From NCBI RefSeq assembly GCF_000699445.3, contig NC_067195.1, positions 19,229,287 to 19,293,286 on the forward strand: a stretch of 64,000 nucleotides of DNA. The letters run 5' to 3'. This stretch comes from Schistosoma haematobium. Taxonomy: Eukaryota > Platyhelminthes > Trematoda > Strigeidida > Schistosomatidae. Position numbers and translations under genes: made by a program. The notes under the pieces were generated by a model. It made no database searches, was not told the origin of the DNA, and was given only the letters and a program-made list of their open reading frames with translations. Every line of letters begins with the position of its first letter. Positions within the stretch are counted from its first letter, which is position 1. Positions 1 through 12,645 of the stretch are shown piece by piece.

Positions 1-3000
1 GAACATACTATTACAAGATCCTTTATCAAAACCCGAGAACCATACAGTAAATACTTCATTTGCAAAATGTCAATCGGTTGTCTCAGACTTCACTGTTCCT
101 TCATTTCCACATCAATCACTCTCTGTTCTCGTTCTCTTCACGACCTTCTGTCGCCAGATGTTCCACTTTCGATTGGTGGTATATGTTAATTATGTTTGTC
201 GACATCAGTAACACAAAGTAAAATTATTTAAAATGTCGTTTGTACGTGTTCGCGTGCTGTGAACTGCTCTTCACTTTCATGTGTAAAAATCTCTGCAAAA
301 TAATAAGTATGCTGAATTGGAACGAAGCCATAACAATAAAATTTGGAGCATAAATCGAAATCCCTGTTCTAAACGTGGTAGAACATCCATCGGAATTTCG
401 TGAGCTGAAGTTCATCATGTTTTGTCTCCGACCTACCATTCATTGTAACCTGAATCTACTATTGAACTAAAAGGAATTTATTCGATTTTGCGAATTATGT
501 GCTTAGTGGTTTCAACCAGTCAACTGTGTAAAATACCTATTAAGTTGTTTATGGAATTTTTAATTGTTTACCCTCAAAATATTAATGTCAATAATCATGA
601 GCACTTTCTCTCAACCCATGTAACGAATGATATTACAGTTGTTTATCCATAATTAAGTGTATCTATGAGTTTAACATCAATCACCACGTAGTTTATACAC
701 TGTAAAATACTTGCTATAATTGCAATCAATGTACACTATAAAACGCCTTAGTCTATTTCATGTTTAATCTGCTCACTTAACAAAAAGCAATGACTGGTCT
801 GTTCTATTAAGGAAGGAACCTAACATACACTTCTGTAAAGTTACTTTTAAAGAAACACTTTCTGGTAAGAACAATGCTAGATCTGGCAAATATAAATATG
901 TTGATTCAAGATATTTCACTTTATATCATCAAATATAATGGAAAGTTTGCTGGATAATATTATAAAACACCCGTGAGATGACAATATAGTAAACAAGTGA
1001 AATGTATGGGATAACACAATGTCCCAAGCCTAGAATACTCTCGCCTTCCCTACTGCAGTTTATTTTGAACTGCGCTACTCGAAGTTTGCAACTAATAATC
1101 ATAACTAAGAGCCATATTTATGAAGCCTATACCTCTGTACGTTACTCAAATTAAGAGTCAGTAATTTCATATGCCGACGCTGCGCTACGATTTGGTCACC
1201 TTACATATATTCAGCACAACTCAGTATAGTTTGCCACGTTAAAAAGCCGTGGCATGTTTCCCAAATACCCGAGTCGATAAAAATTCACAGCTATACTAAT
1301 ATTACTTAATCAATGTTTCCACTACTTATATATAGTGCTCGAAATTATTCTACTCAAATACTTATAGACTACATGTCTCCCCTGCTTTTCAGAGGATTTC
1401 CTCACAGCCGTAATATATAATCTATAGTGAACTTCTATGTAACGAATGGAAGTGACCTTATAGCACGTGATTTCGTCAACTGATTTCCATACTTCCCACC
1501 TGTCTTCTGTTCAGGACTTAGACATAAGAAATTTCTGGGTAACCAGATAATGCTTAGAAGTCAGTGTCACATTTTCTTATACCAGACATAGTAAAGAAAT
1601 AGATGAAAACGAGAATAGGATTCATCAGGTTCAGTGTTGCCGTTCATTTCTTCCAAAACCAGAAGGTCCTACCTTGAATGAACTTATGGGTTCACACTTT
1701 CGATTACTTTTGAATTAGTGTCCGTAGTGAAAATCGACTTCAAATTATCTAGAATCTTCATATAATCATTATTCAGATATTAGTGCTAGAAATGCCATCA
1801 TTGTAGATTAAAACAATACATATGAGCAAACAAAATTGTTTTCACTTAGATCATCATCAAGCCTTAATCTTAAATACATTATTGTTTATTTATATAGATA
1901 TATAAAATTATTAAACTAATCAAATTAATTTACAAATCAATCATCACAATTAAATAGAGTAGTCGAAAAATTATTAAATCTAGACAATAAACAGTTATAA
2001 TCACAAGATTAGCCCCATTGGTAAAGTGGGTCGAGCATACGTTTTTCTACAAAGAAAAACGCTTTTTACTTAGTTTCTAGCTCAAAGGATAATTGTTCGA
2101 TGTGTAAACATCAAGAAATTCTTATTAAAGTTGAGTTAAACTTTATAACAAATTTATGACCAAATGAAAAAAAAATGGTGAGAATCCTCTCAGGATGTAT
2201 ATATGCCAATAGAGACGACGAATTACAGTCACATCAACAACGGGAAAATACATACCGTTACAAATTAGGAACTTCTGACTGGAATTATCAAAATCATTCA
2301 AAAACATGTTCCTCTATACTGTTAGCCATTGGGCTTTATGTATTTTGATTAATACCAGTTGTGTATTAAAACTGCTAAGTTTCTCTGTTATATCAAAATG
2401 TGATTTATTAAATACAGACCAATTTAAAAGTGCTTTAGGTTATCATTTTTACTACGTGTATCGTACAAATATCTGTGTTCACTAAGTGAATTCTGAATGT
2501 CAGAGTACAATTTTCACTGAAGATCTGTTTTCAAACCCTAATATTTACTATATCTTTGATTGTCCTTCAATATGTTGAGCTATATTACACAAAATATGTC
2601 CATAAAGTTAAATGCAGACAACTCTAGCCCTTGCCGTAATTGTGTATAGCGAAAGCTGAAAAAGATAACAGTTTAGAATTTAACAATTTCTTTATTTCAA
2701 AAAGTAGATTTGACAGTAGATTTTGAGCAACATAGTTATAAAAATAGCATTCTAACATCGTCTGAATTTGAATAAACCTGTCTTTATCTGACTACAAACT
2801 GATGAACAAAAGTGGTATATTTATGATGCGAACTGATGATTAATTAATCGTTTAGCTAAGTGCAAAAACAAACATTAAGAATCATTCAGTCCATCGGATA
2901 ATACTCATTAAATTATAAATGATGATTTGCACAATAAAGTATTTCCTGTAAACACTGTATACCTTATTATGCTAGATTAAAAGTGTGCTAACAGACTGAT

Positions 3001-4157
3001 CATAAACAGGTAAGAAACGATCATTCTTGTTTACAGAGTTACTGACGATATTTTACTTCAAACCATAATCATTTGTAATTTCCAATCACAACCACTATTA
3101 TATTATTTAATATAAACGATACAATGATGAGGTGAATAATTTCTCAAAACAATCCGATATGAAAAAAACAGATTGTACATTCAAACATGTTAGTTCTTGT
3201 TTTTCAGTATACAGTCCAAACTGATCTTAACTAGACAACCATTAAAACCCAGAAAGCGCTGTACGACCGTTTTATATTTTTCCTTGACTCATTACTAGCA
3301 TGCATCCACTACATTCCTTTAGGTAGGTCCGTAATGTAAGACATTAAAGTCGGAAACCTTTTCTCTGTAGTAATAATGAAAAACTCATTAGTGAATATTT
3401 TCGATACGCATTTCCAGTGTTTATCATGAGAGAATGTAACCAGTAAAGTTTAGGCATACTAAAGTTGCACAGATAACAACCAATTCCATTAGTGAGTGGT
3501 TGCATAATATCGAGAATCAGTTGAAATTAGATGTGTAGGTCACTAAATCCCGAACCAACAGTTTGATGGATTTGGTACTCACCAGAAAACCCGATTCTCA
3601 TGAGTATGACCCTTGCTAGGGTAATGGTTGAGAAATGCCGAAGATTACCACTCTAAGACAAATAGCTATCCGTTCCCTACAAATCGCTTTATACCGAATT
3701 AAGTTCGTTACTAGTATATATTTAACGATTTTTATTTGCACTATTGATGAGTAGTATAATTAATTTTGAAAAACGTGTGGCCATAGTTCTTCAGTTACCA
3801 TCAAATACATTCTTACAAACAATTCAGTTATGGCTGGCAGTAACGTATGTTTGATAACGAATAATTTCACCCATACCGTAAACATTTCGAAGTAAATAAA
3901 CTAAATTAATCTGTCTTTGTTCAACATAATCAAAAATTCATTAAGTGGAGGCATGTTTTAATATTACTCTACATTAACTGCAAATTTATACACGTTTTCT
4001 CGAAAATCCAAGTGACGTTTAGTAATCTTTGAAATCTTTAGACGTCATTAGCTTCTTCTGACCTGGATTCAACTATGTTACCCAATAGCTGAGAACATTG
4101 ATAATAGCTTAGAGACTGAATTAAAGTGGCTTCCTGAATCACTACATTGGTCTCGTT
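1..4157. other. A/T-rich stretch without recognisable gene
   Basis: I see no convincing coding exon, RNA gene or transposon protein in this stretch. It is A/T-rich with scattered stops in all frames. The one open stretch near 224-439 (minus) has no family signature and no splice-site support. Confidence 0.5.
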
Positions 4158-4478
4158 ATGTCGAACAAATTGCTCGTTAAGATATCAAAAATGGGCATTA
4201 CACAATTGATGTTACTTCCATTTGTGTTAAGCAATTTATTTGTTCATGCTGAAGAACAAATTAAAAGAAAAGGAAAGATAGTTGTTATTCGCATTTCAGA
4301 GAATGTTCCCCGAAAATCGAGACTAAGAGGTCAATATACTTCTGATGGTGCTATCCTCCATCATTTACTTGATAGTGGACAAAAAGTTGACATTTCAAGA
4401 TCATTCAAAATTACCAATAAGAAAACAGCTTTGAAATTTTCGCATTTTGCCGAAATCAAAAGGTTTAGACTGGATTAA
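4158..4478 (+). CDS. Candidate small secreted protein or first exon, function unknown
   Basis: This is a 106-codon frame starting at ATG, with an in-frame stop a few codons upstream. Residues 13-31 form a hydrophobic stretch ending in VHA, followed by EEQ, which has the look of a cleavable signal peptide. The rest is basic, with K/R clusters near 36-40, 52-57 and 88-89 that could be proprotein-processing sites. If they are, a peptide around residues 58-87 would be released. I do not recognise the family. It could be a secreted peptide precursor, the first exon of a longer gene (a weak GT lies near the 3' end), or a chance frame. No neighbouring exon could be tied to it. Confidence 0.3.
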   Translation: MSNKLLVKISKMGITQLMLLPFVLSNLFVHAEEQIKRKGKIVVIRISENVPRKSRLRGQYTSDGAILHHLLDSGQKVDISRSFKITNKKTALKFSHFAEIKRFRLD

Positions 4479-4929
4479 TGTATTCAGAAAGAGATTGCTA
4501 TCAATCTTTTACTGGTTCAATTACATTTAATTGTGTAATATCTCATTTTGTATTTGTAATTACAAATTTATTTCATCCAGACTTTCTTAAATCTTATCTG
4601 AGCTTTATTCGTCTTCATATGGTTAGTTCTGTCATTTTTTTGTTATTGTTATGTAATTTTTGACGTTACTTTTGTCTTCTATAGGAAAATATCTATCCAA
4701 ATGAACATCACTAAAAATTCTTATAAACTTATCGTATTTCTGTCATTCTTCACTTGATGAGAACTTTTCCAAGTATGTACAGTCCTGTATCTTAGTAACT
4801 AATATTAGTAGTTCCAGATTGTAAGCAGATAAAGAGAAATCATGAAATAAATGAATTCGTGTTGTGCTGTTACGTTTGTTCATAATTTACGTAAATTTGA
4901 CGTCAGCCTATTCATATTTCTTACCTATG

Positions 4930-5600
4930 AGTGCACGTGATCATGTTCATTGCTACTGATTGGTCTAGAAAGGAACATTTTCTCTTACTTAGGATTCTTG
5001 TTCGGATGTCAGCTTCCTCGGGTGAACTCAGGGTACAGACGAATACTAGGCATTTAAACTGGTCTTCTGTCATGGAAGACAACTTGAACCTCTCACATTC
5101 TCAATTCCCGATTCCTTCATGTTTCGCCCAGTCATCTCTTGGTTCTTTCGTCATCTCCAAGCATTGGTAACGGATATTAGATAGAGATGACTGTTCTCCA
5201 AAGATCTGAGATAAAATTTTAATTGTTTCATCAAAGTCTCATGGGAAGAACAAAGTTACTATAGCAGTCATGTCCCGTTATCCTAAGTGTTCTTAAAAGT
5301 ATTCAGACTTTTGAGGCGTCATCCAGTCTGCAGAGATCAATATGCAACAGATCTTCATATTTCTTAAACCAAGAGTCAAAAGTAACAACTGCTACACCAT
5401 CAAAGTCAAATTCATGGATTGCATTAGTGACTGAATCAATAGGGATACTTGTAGTTCACCAGAAGCAGGGTTTTGCTGGGGCAGACACATTTTCTGCATA
5501 AGGGCTTCCATGATTCTGATTTGAGACTGTTCAGACTGCTTCTCTTGACCTACATATAGGCTTCTAGGAGCCTCAAAGAAATATTCATTTTAGTTTTCCC
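4930..5600 (-). pseudogene. Ty3/Gypsy-type retrotransposon Gag remnant
   Basis: Read on the minus strand, the translation gives a Gag-like segment in pieces. First comes an N-terminal part with FDFDGVAVVTFDSWFKKYED (about 5430-5370). After stops and frame changes, segments containing ILSQIFGEQSSLSNIRYQC and ECERFKLSSMTEDQFKCL follow down to about 4940. These fit the capsid-region Gag conserved in many metazoan Gypsy elements. In the live element the protein would package the RNA genome. Several stops and at least two frameshifts show it is dead. No LTR, protease or reverse transcriptase was found next to it. The family assignment rests on remembered Gag motifs and would need a profile search. 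Confidence 0.6.
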
Positions 5601-8427
5601 CGTCGTCATGATAGATCTTCTAATTGAACGCTAGATTGAGTTCCTAAGCTCTTCTAGTAACCCCTAGGCTAAATTTACATAGCAACTTGAACACGAGAGA
5701 AAAGGTGCGAAATATGGAAGAAACACATTATTCCAAAGGTTTTTGTTTATGTACAGAAAATTTATGATTTTTATAGTATTTTTGATGGTCTTGGGTCTCC
5801 GGAAAATTCTGGAACGATACTAAACATGGTAGCAGTATGGGTAATCATTCAATCAGAAATTGGACATGTGACTTTTCACTTTCTGAATGTTTCTGGCGAA
5901 ATTTCTAGTGAATGCTAATTTGATAAGGTGCTTCTCAACGTCTTCAGAGCCTTTTTCGACTTTTTTCGAGTTTTCTTGATCTCCCCAACAAATATTTAAG
6001 TCTTTTTGACGGTAGTAGCTTATGATGTTAACATAACCACATATAAAGGCATTGTATAATAGTTTAATATATTGATAGACTCCATTCGTTATTTGCTTAT
6101 TAGCCATGATAATCAAGGTATGACATTATGATGTATGTAAAAGTTTGATATTAGAATTACTACAATAAACTGGATTGAAAATATACATTATTTGTATAGA
6201 AAGCATATAACACTACTTGAATCTTTCAACAATTACTTAGCTAAACATATTATCTCATCATTATATCTACTCCGGAATCATATAAATGACAATAGTCCCC
6301 TGTAGAAAACGAAATATCGCGAAAACCTGCTTTTTTAACTTTGATGATCAACGAATTTATGATGGTGTCTAGATTAAAAAAGATCAATATACAAGTCAAT
6401 TATATAATGAACTAAATGTGTACAATTTAACATTTTCCATTCAATAATTACCTGATTTCTGATGTTCATAGTTTTCATATAAAATCGTAGGATAATTAGT
6501 TTAGTGAACGAAAGAGTTCATATTAAGAGTTGTTCAACCATTCATTAATAATAATTGATTGTTTTAACGAACAAACAGTAAATATTTCGGCGAGACTATA
6601 ATTTATGGACAAACCAATCAGGTTTAAGATGACAGGTCTCGGATTTTGGCATGAAATTCACTCAGTCATTTGGTTAAATAGAGTTTTGGCATTATAGCTG
6701 AGGTCAGTTCGCGATGAAAACCCTAAGTCTAGTTCCTAATCTTCACCATTAACTGTAAATCACAATTCTAATTCCTCACGCTGGTTTATAACTTTCGTTT
6801 GGTCCTAGTTATTAGGTGGATACTCTCAAGGTCACTTTAGCGTCACTCGAAGGTAGTCCATAAATTATAAACTCACCACTATCTCTTTACTAACATTTTT
6901 AATGAAAAGAATTCCAATTAAAAGTTAATTTACATTGAAGAATGACTTTAATTGTAAAATGAAGCGGTTTTTACTTCTTAGTTTCAGACTATTCTATAGT
7001 TTTTATTTTAACACATAGATATTGGTACAAGGAGGCACCAAATACATATGCGCTACACAAATCTCATTCAATATGTATGAGGGCTGTGATACTCCCCTAT
7101 TCTATAGTGTGCATCTGAAGTATCACGAGAGAGTAAAAACCATAATAATTGTGTATCACTGGAGAGTATTATGACCATTTAGTTGGCATTGCACGGTTTT
7201 TTTAATTCTTTTGTCTTCCGAACCTCAATCAGAATAAGAAAAAGACATATGATTTGCCAGTTAATTATGTGACTTTAAAACTCACACGATTATATACATA
7301 ACTTACAAGATTCTAATTCATTACATATAGGGAATCATAGTGTGTACCTATCTAAGACTCGGAAACTATGGGATCTAGTTTTTAACCTTAATGGGAGCAC
7401 AAGTTTTCTCACAAATGCAAGTGAGCCTTTCTGACAAATACCAAATAGCACGAAACCAAGGTTTAGAACTCTCTTCCAACAATATCCAACCAACTAACAT
7501 GATTAGTATAAACTTATCTATTAAGATTCTCCTTCCTAAATTCAATCATGTTGCAAACCATACCAACTACCAAAGAATTAGAACTGTATCTCATAAACAT
7601 ACTACTGTAACCTCTTACACAAATATTTTATTTGCTTTCAACCATGTTCTCTAAGACCAAAAAGAAAATAAATAAGCAAACCTGAAACTAATTCACTGAT
7701 AACTGTGTTTATATTTTAGTAAAGTTAACAAGATTAAATTTCAGTAGTCATCAAAAAAATAAGTTTAGTTATATGTGCATAGATGTATGTGTTAATGTCC
7801 TTATGTATTTATGTGTGAATGTGATTTTATTAGTAATTATGTCTCTGAATGATGGTACAATAATTTACAAAGGGATTTTTGTTAAACCATTACCAAGCAA
7901 ATAACTATTGCCATTATAACAACATAAATAGAAAGTACAGAGATAGCAACCTTAGCTTCTCTTCTTTTTTTTGTACTTTTACGACGTTATTTTTCTTCGT
8001 TAGTATAAAAAGTACAATGAATAAAAGTAGATTCGAATCAAGCACTTAACCGTAGATTGTTGATTAAACATTCCATGAAGATCAAATCCCTATTTTCTTC
8101 TAATTGTTTACATCAGAGTAATCAATTAAATTCAACGAAAAAGAAACAGTATGCCAGATGCTGCGTCAATGCTCAATATTCAGTGTTGTCATGGTAAAAT
8201 CACTTGATGATTGTGACCAATTCATAATACGACTATGAAAACAGTTAAGAATGGTTATGCTTAAGTAGAAGTCATCACTGTATGCCATTGATGTTGAATA
8301 ATAAAATTATTACTTTCAACTGTGAAACTAAGAAGAATAAGGATTACATCTAAATGAACATTACAGAACAACTAATACATTCATTAGAAACCGAAATATA
8401 AGTATATCATTTCATAAATTGAAAACT
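5601..8427. other. Intergenic or intronic A/T-rich DNA
   Basis: No gene or recognised mobile element is visible. Short open stretches near 5853-6116 (minus) and 7391-7654 (plus) have no recognisable motif. If the two minus-strand exons at 8.4 and 33 kb are one gene, this stretch lies downstream of its last exon. Confidence 0.4.
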
Positions 8428-8880
8428 CTATGATGCAAATGGATTCAAATTTGGCGGTGCTACAACACCCATATTTAAATTATTTTCAGAAAATAAATAA
8501 TCTGAACGACTTAGACATAAATTAGAATGATGACAATCGATATGGCCATTTGATATACAGAAGCTAGTTTTTATACTTTTAAATATGTTATCGTCAGTGC
8601 AATTTTTAGAAGACTGATCAAACAAATGGATTTGTTGCTTATCTTGTTGTTGGTTCTTTTCACAATGTGCATGAATGTTTTTTCGTTGACTTAAAATATC
8701 ACGTACACTTGGTCGCCGTGAAACTGCATGAGGATAAATTTCATTCAGATTGATTTTACAACTTTCAATCTCACTCTGTTTGTTTCTTTTTGAATATTGC
8801 TGTGAATAACCATGGACTGGAGAGTTTCTCATGTGAGATTTGCTATTAAATAAACATAGGTGAATATTCTGCTCTCCCAC
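8428..8880 (-). CDS. Candidate last coding exon of a minus-strand gene, function unknown
   Basis: The minus strand is open for 150 sense codons from 8880 to a TAG at 8428. The frame begins with GTG rather than ATG. The bases just upstream read as a good 3' splice site: a pyrimidine-rich run ending TTTAG, then GTGGGAGAGC. This is therefore better read as an internal or terminal exon in phase 0 than as a separate gene. The product is hydrophilic, rich in Ser, Asn and His. It carries a basophilic kinase-like motif, RRPSVRDIL, at about residues 55-63, and ends PPNLNPFAS. No known domain was recognised. The phase matches the donor of the exon at 32701-33933, so the two may be joined with or without exons in between. 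The splice junction is inferred. Confidence 0.4.
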   Translation of the reverse strand: MGEQNIHLCLFNSKSHMRNSPVHGYSQQYSKRNKQSEIESCKINLNEIYPHAVSRRPSVRDILSQRKNIHAHCEKNQQQDKQQIHLFDQSSKNCTDDNIFKSIKTSFCISNGHIDCHHSNLCLSRSDYLFSENNLNMGVVAPPNLNPFAS

Positions 8881-11800
8881 CTAAATAAATTAAAGTAGAA
8901 AACAAATTTAACATAAAAGAGAAACTATTCGTCGTAAGATACATTAGTCACTTGCTTTTCTGTCGACCTACTTATAAGTAGTATAAAATTGTAAGCAAAA
9001 GTATATCAGGTTGAAGTTACAGGAAGCTTCAGGAAGTCTCCATGTTAGTTTTCAGTATAATTTATAAACGTTTCTCAATAGGATGGATAGAAATTTTATC
9101 CTGAATTCTTGTTCCATTCATCATCCTACCATTTGTATATCTATTTCACGGTTTACATAATAAGTTTATAAAAATGGGAAAACTGAATCATAAATACCGT
9201 GTATAAGTTTTCAAACTTCTATCCACCAGATAGAACATATCATGTTAAAGTATAAACATATTTATATTCATATAATTTTTTTATCTGAGCTACCCGAAGT
9301 TTTAATAAACCTTTAAGTGAACTTATCAAAACGTAACAAACTTTGAAACGAATGCTTCAATTACAACCCTGTGTCTGTGAGTGATTCAGTGTAAAATTAA
9401 ACTCAGACCTCCTCCTGGTGTTCTGTTGATCGAGGGGCCTCGCCTTATGAACCACCATGAGTGGTCGATGGAGATCAGTCAAGTCAACCACTGTCTTCGT
9501 GAAACCACGTTTATCTCGTGATGGACGAACACTGGGTGGAGCATATATGCTTATGTATCCTATTTGAGATTCATGAGGCGATTTGATTTGTATCTTTAAG
9601 GTGTGTACATAGTGTGTGTTTCAGGAAAGATCCTCTAAGAAGGACTTTATTTATACTTTCCTGATAGTGCATGTGTCTCTTACCCAGTATTTTACGTATA
9701 AATATAATGTGTAGTTACATAACTGTGATTTAGTGCTACACGTTGTCTATCTTTATATGGAAATTGAGTACAATTTATATTTGTCCCAAGGACTAGCTTG
9801 TATCTACACCGTTCAACCTCAGTAGCAAATACTATCTGTTGTATTGGAGATCATCTTACTCTATCGAAGTAGCATTTATACCAGTGTTTATTCTGTGGAA
9901 TACAAAAGTCCATTTAGATTGAATCTTTCAGATGTCCATGAACGTATACTTATCACAAAGAGTGGTTTCCATCTTCTCTCTTGAACACAGTAGTAAATCC
10001 TAACAGTCGTCTCTAGGGGTTTCCTGACCAGTTCAGCACCCAAAACATATCTTAACCCGGGTATTTAGGCCCGCGGCAATGCATAAACACTTTCAGAAAA
10101 TCCAATCGAATTATCCAATGCAGGGTTTACTAAGTTTCCTTGCTGAAAAAGGCACAGCAGTCGTGTGAAATTTATGTAAAGATTTAACTACGTCTCATAT
10201 CGATTGAAACAGGGACTATCTACAATATTTATTTGTAAAGTTAATTAAATTTAGATATGATAAAAGACTTATCAAAGTTTACTGCACTTAACATTCAGCT
10301 TCGACGATAAGTGGATTAGACACGCAAGTTAATTAATAACTGTTCAGTTCAATACAAACGAGGTTTGATAAAACCCCAATTCAGCATAACTGATCGTATC
10401 TGAGCAAGTGAAACCAAGAAAAGAGAGGTGAAACTGCTAAACGAAATACTGGCAGGGAATAGGTATCCTCTGAAGTTAATAAACCAATGAATATGCTACA
10501 AAAAGTTAACAACTAGTCTGTTTCTGGTATCAGAACGGTCCATCTTCATCAATCTACCATATACAGGATGAATCTGATGCCTAGAAGATATTTCAATTTA
10601 ACCGTGTGAAATTAACCAGTCTATTTCATCACATTTCCTCAGTTTTACTTTGACCTTAGGTTGTCTTAATGTTATTTGTTCATTGAGTATACATATGAAA
10701 TCTATGAATTTATTCTAGTAAAGCAGGGACTTCACCTCATCAACTTCGTCATGATTTTCAAGTCAACTGCAATTTTCAGGGCTTGTACAATTACTAGTCA
10801 ACTTTTTAGTTGATTAAAGCCGGCTAATAAGTCCATTTATCTGGCTTTGAGCTACACGTTTATGTAAAGACTAATAACACTATCCGACTTCCCAAATATA
10901 CGTAACCAAAGTGGGCTTCAAACTTAGAAACTAGTGGGTTGAATTCAAGTATTTTAATAACCAGGTCACAACTTCATTGTCAAAAAATATTGTATCTCAA
11001 GTCTAGTCCATATATATAGACAATTGGTTAGCTAGTAAGTTTTTATTTGCTTATATCTGTGGTTTTTATGTCTTCATCTGTTTGGTTTAGTCTTCTTTTT
11101 TTCATACATACACATTTTAACAAAATAATTTGTGGTAAGATTTTTGCTGGAAATGAATTAAGCTAATAAATATCAGATGATTCTGATAAACCGCCTTTCT
11201 CATTGGATCATTCAATTTACATACAGGAACATACTGATTTTGGTGGATTCTGATTTTCTAAGCTGAGTGGAGTATTCATAAAGTTTTCACTATTTTTCTA
11301 AACAACATTATTAGCACAAACGTCAAATAAAAGTGAGCTATTCAAAATTTTCTACAAATGACTAACACCTTGTTCTGTCAATCTTGAGTTTGATTGTCGA
11401 TTGTTTACACTCGTCCTATGATTAGCATCAGATTTTATTCTTTTAAACACATAAATAGTCAAAAGGAAAATTTCCTGATTTAATAGATTATTCGGGTAAT
11501 GTTCCATACTACAAAATACATAAAAATAAACTGTTATGGTGTTCCACTCAAAAAGGATCATGGAATCATTATCCTCGAAACATCTAGCTCAAAGGGAATA
11601 AAACATCATCAACATACAGGTAGACTTCAGCCTTCGGAAAAAGAGCTAACTATTAAAGGTGCGTGGAAAGACTTAATGGTGCGGTGTTCGATCTAGGTTG
11701 AGGTTGTGAACATGCACTGATGAAAAATTCTATACTAAAATGAACCAGTTGTCCAGTTTCGAATAATACACTAACGATTATCGATCCTTGGCGAGTACAA

Positions 11801-12570
11801 CCTGCAAATGAGACGAAACATCTCAATTAAAACTTGAATACGTCAAGTGATTTTCACTTGTGAATTCTATTTTTTTCTCTTTTTCTCAGTATCCAAAAAA
11901 AATAAACATACTAAAGGATAAAAAATAAAAATGTTTACATACTGATAGGCATAATATGACAATTTGTCTGAAATCAGAGACTTCACTCGATCTAAACTCA
12001 GTGATTATTCTCACTCTCTCTCTCTCTCTCTCTTCATTAAAATCTGTCTATCTATATGTCAGTGAGTCTGAACAAGATAGAAACGGTGTTTTAATCAAAA
12101 GTTCCCTTTATCTTGAAAAGAATAACTTCATTTCATTATTTATTTGTCTAGACATCTAGAAAAAAACGTTAATCAGCTGTATATATATATGTAGAATTAA
12201 TGTCATGAAAAGAATAATAAAACACAACTGTTTGCTAAAAATCAAGACGGAAAACATTCACAATCATAAAATTAAACTGATCGCAATTTTCTACTACTTT
12301 TCATCTAAACATGAATATAAATGAACACTGGCATCTATCTACCTTAACTGTCTCTCTATGTCATTGTAGTACTTTTTATGTCAAGCATATAGGTGTATAC
12401 TTTTATGATTCACTATATCCTCATTTTCAATCATTCTTATTATATAATCTGAACTTGATATTGAATGGAATTAATTAACTGATTAATCCATTGGTAATTT
12501 GAAATATATAAATCACAAAATTATCTTAGATCTTCGTGAATATTATATTGACTTTTTCTGGGTTAAGTAG
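8881..12570. other. Probable intron or intergenic DNA
   Basis: I see no convincing exon or transposon protein here. It includes a CT microsatellite at about 12016-12034 and the slightly more G+C-rich block described at 9400-9560. If the 8.4 kb and 33 kb exons belong together, this lies in their intron. Confidence 0.35.
9400..9560. repeat. G+C-richer block, possibly a dispersed repeat
   Basis: This block stands out from its A/T-rich surroundings in base composition. It holds related words in both orientations (ACCACCATGAGTGGTCG, then CAACCACTGTC and GTGAAACCAC). It has no open frame of note. It may be a fragment of a dispersed element, but no second copy was found in the window. Confidence 0.2.
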
Positions 12571-12645
12571 ATTGCAGCTAGCAATAAAATCCATGAAATT
12601 CATTTCGTTCTATTTGAGACTCGTCTACTGAATGAATCTTATTGT
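12571..12645 (-). repeat. Sm-alpha-type hammerhead SINE fragment
   Basis: On the minus strand the sequence reads GACGAGTCTCAAATAGAACG, then AAATGAATTTCATGGATTTT and a GCTAGC. This aligns with the hammerhead of the schistosome Sm-alpha retroposon: catalytic strand, short stem II with a CAAAT loop, GAAA box, and a stem III region ending before ATGGAT. The 5' core (CUGANGA expected) is altered and the cleavage triplet is TTC, so it is probably inactive. The tRNA-like head is missing. Confidence 0.6.

Noticed and set aside
11956..12159. Plus-strand frame with a Leu/Ser run
   Set aside because: The run comes from a CT microsatellite; the rest is A/T-rich with no motif.
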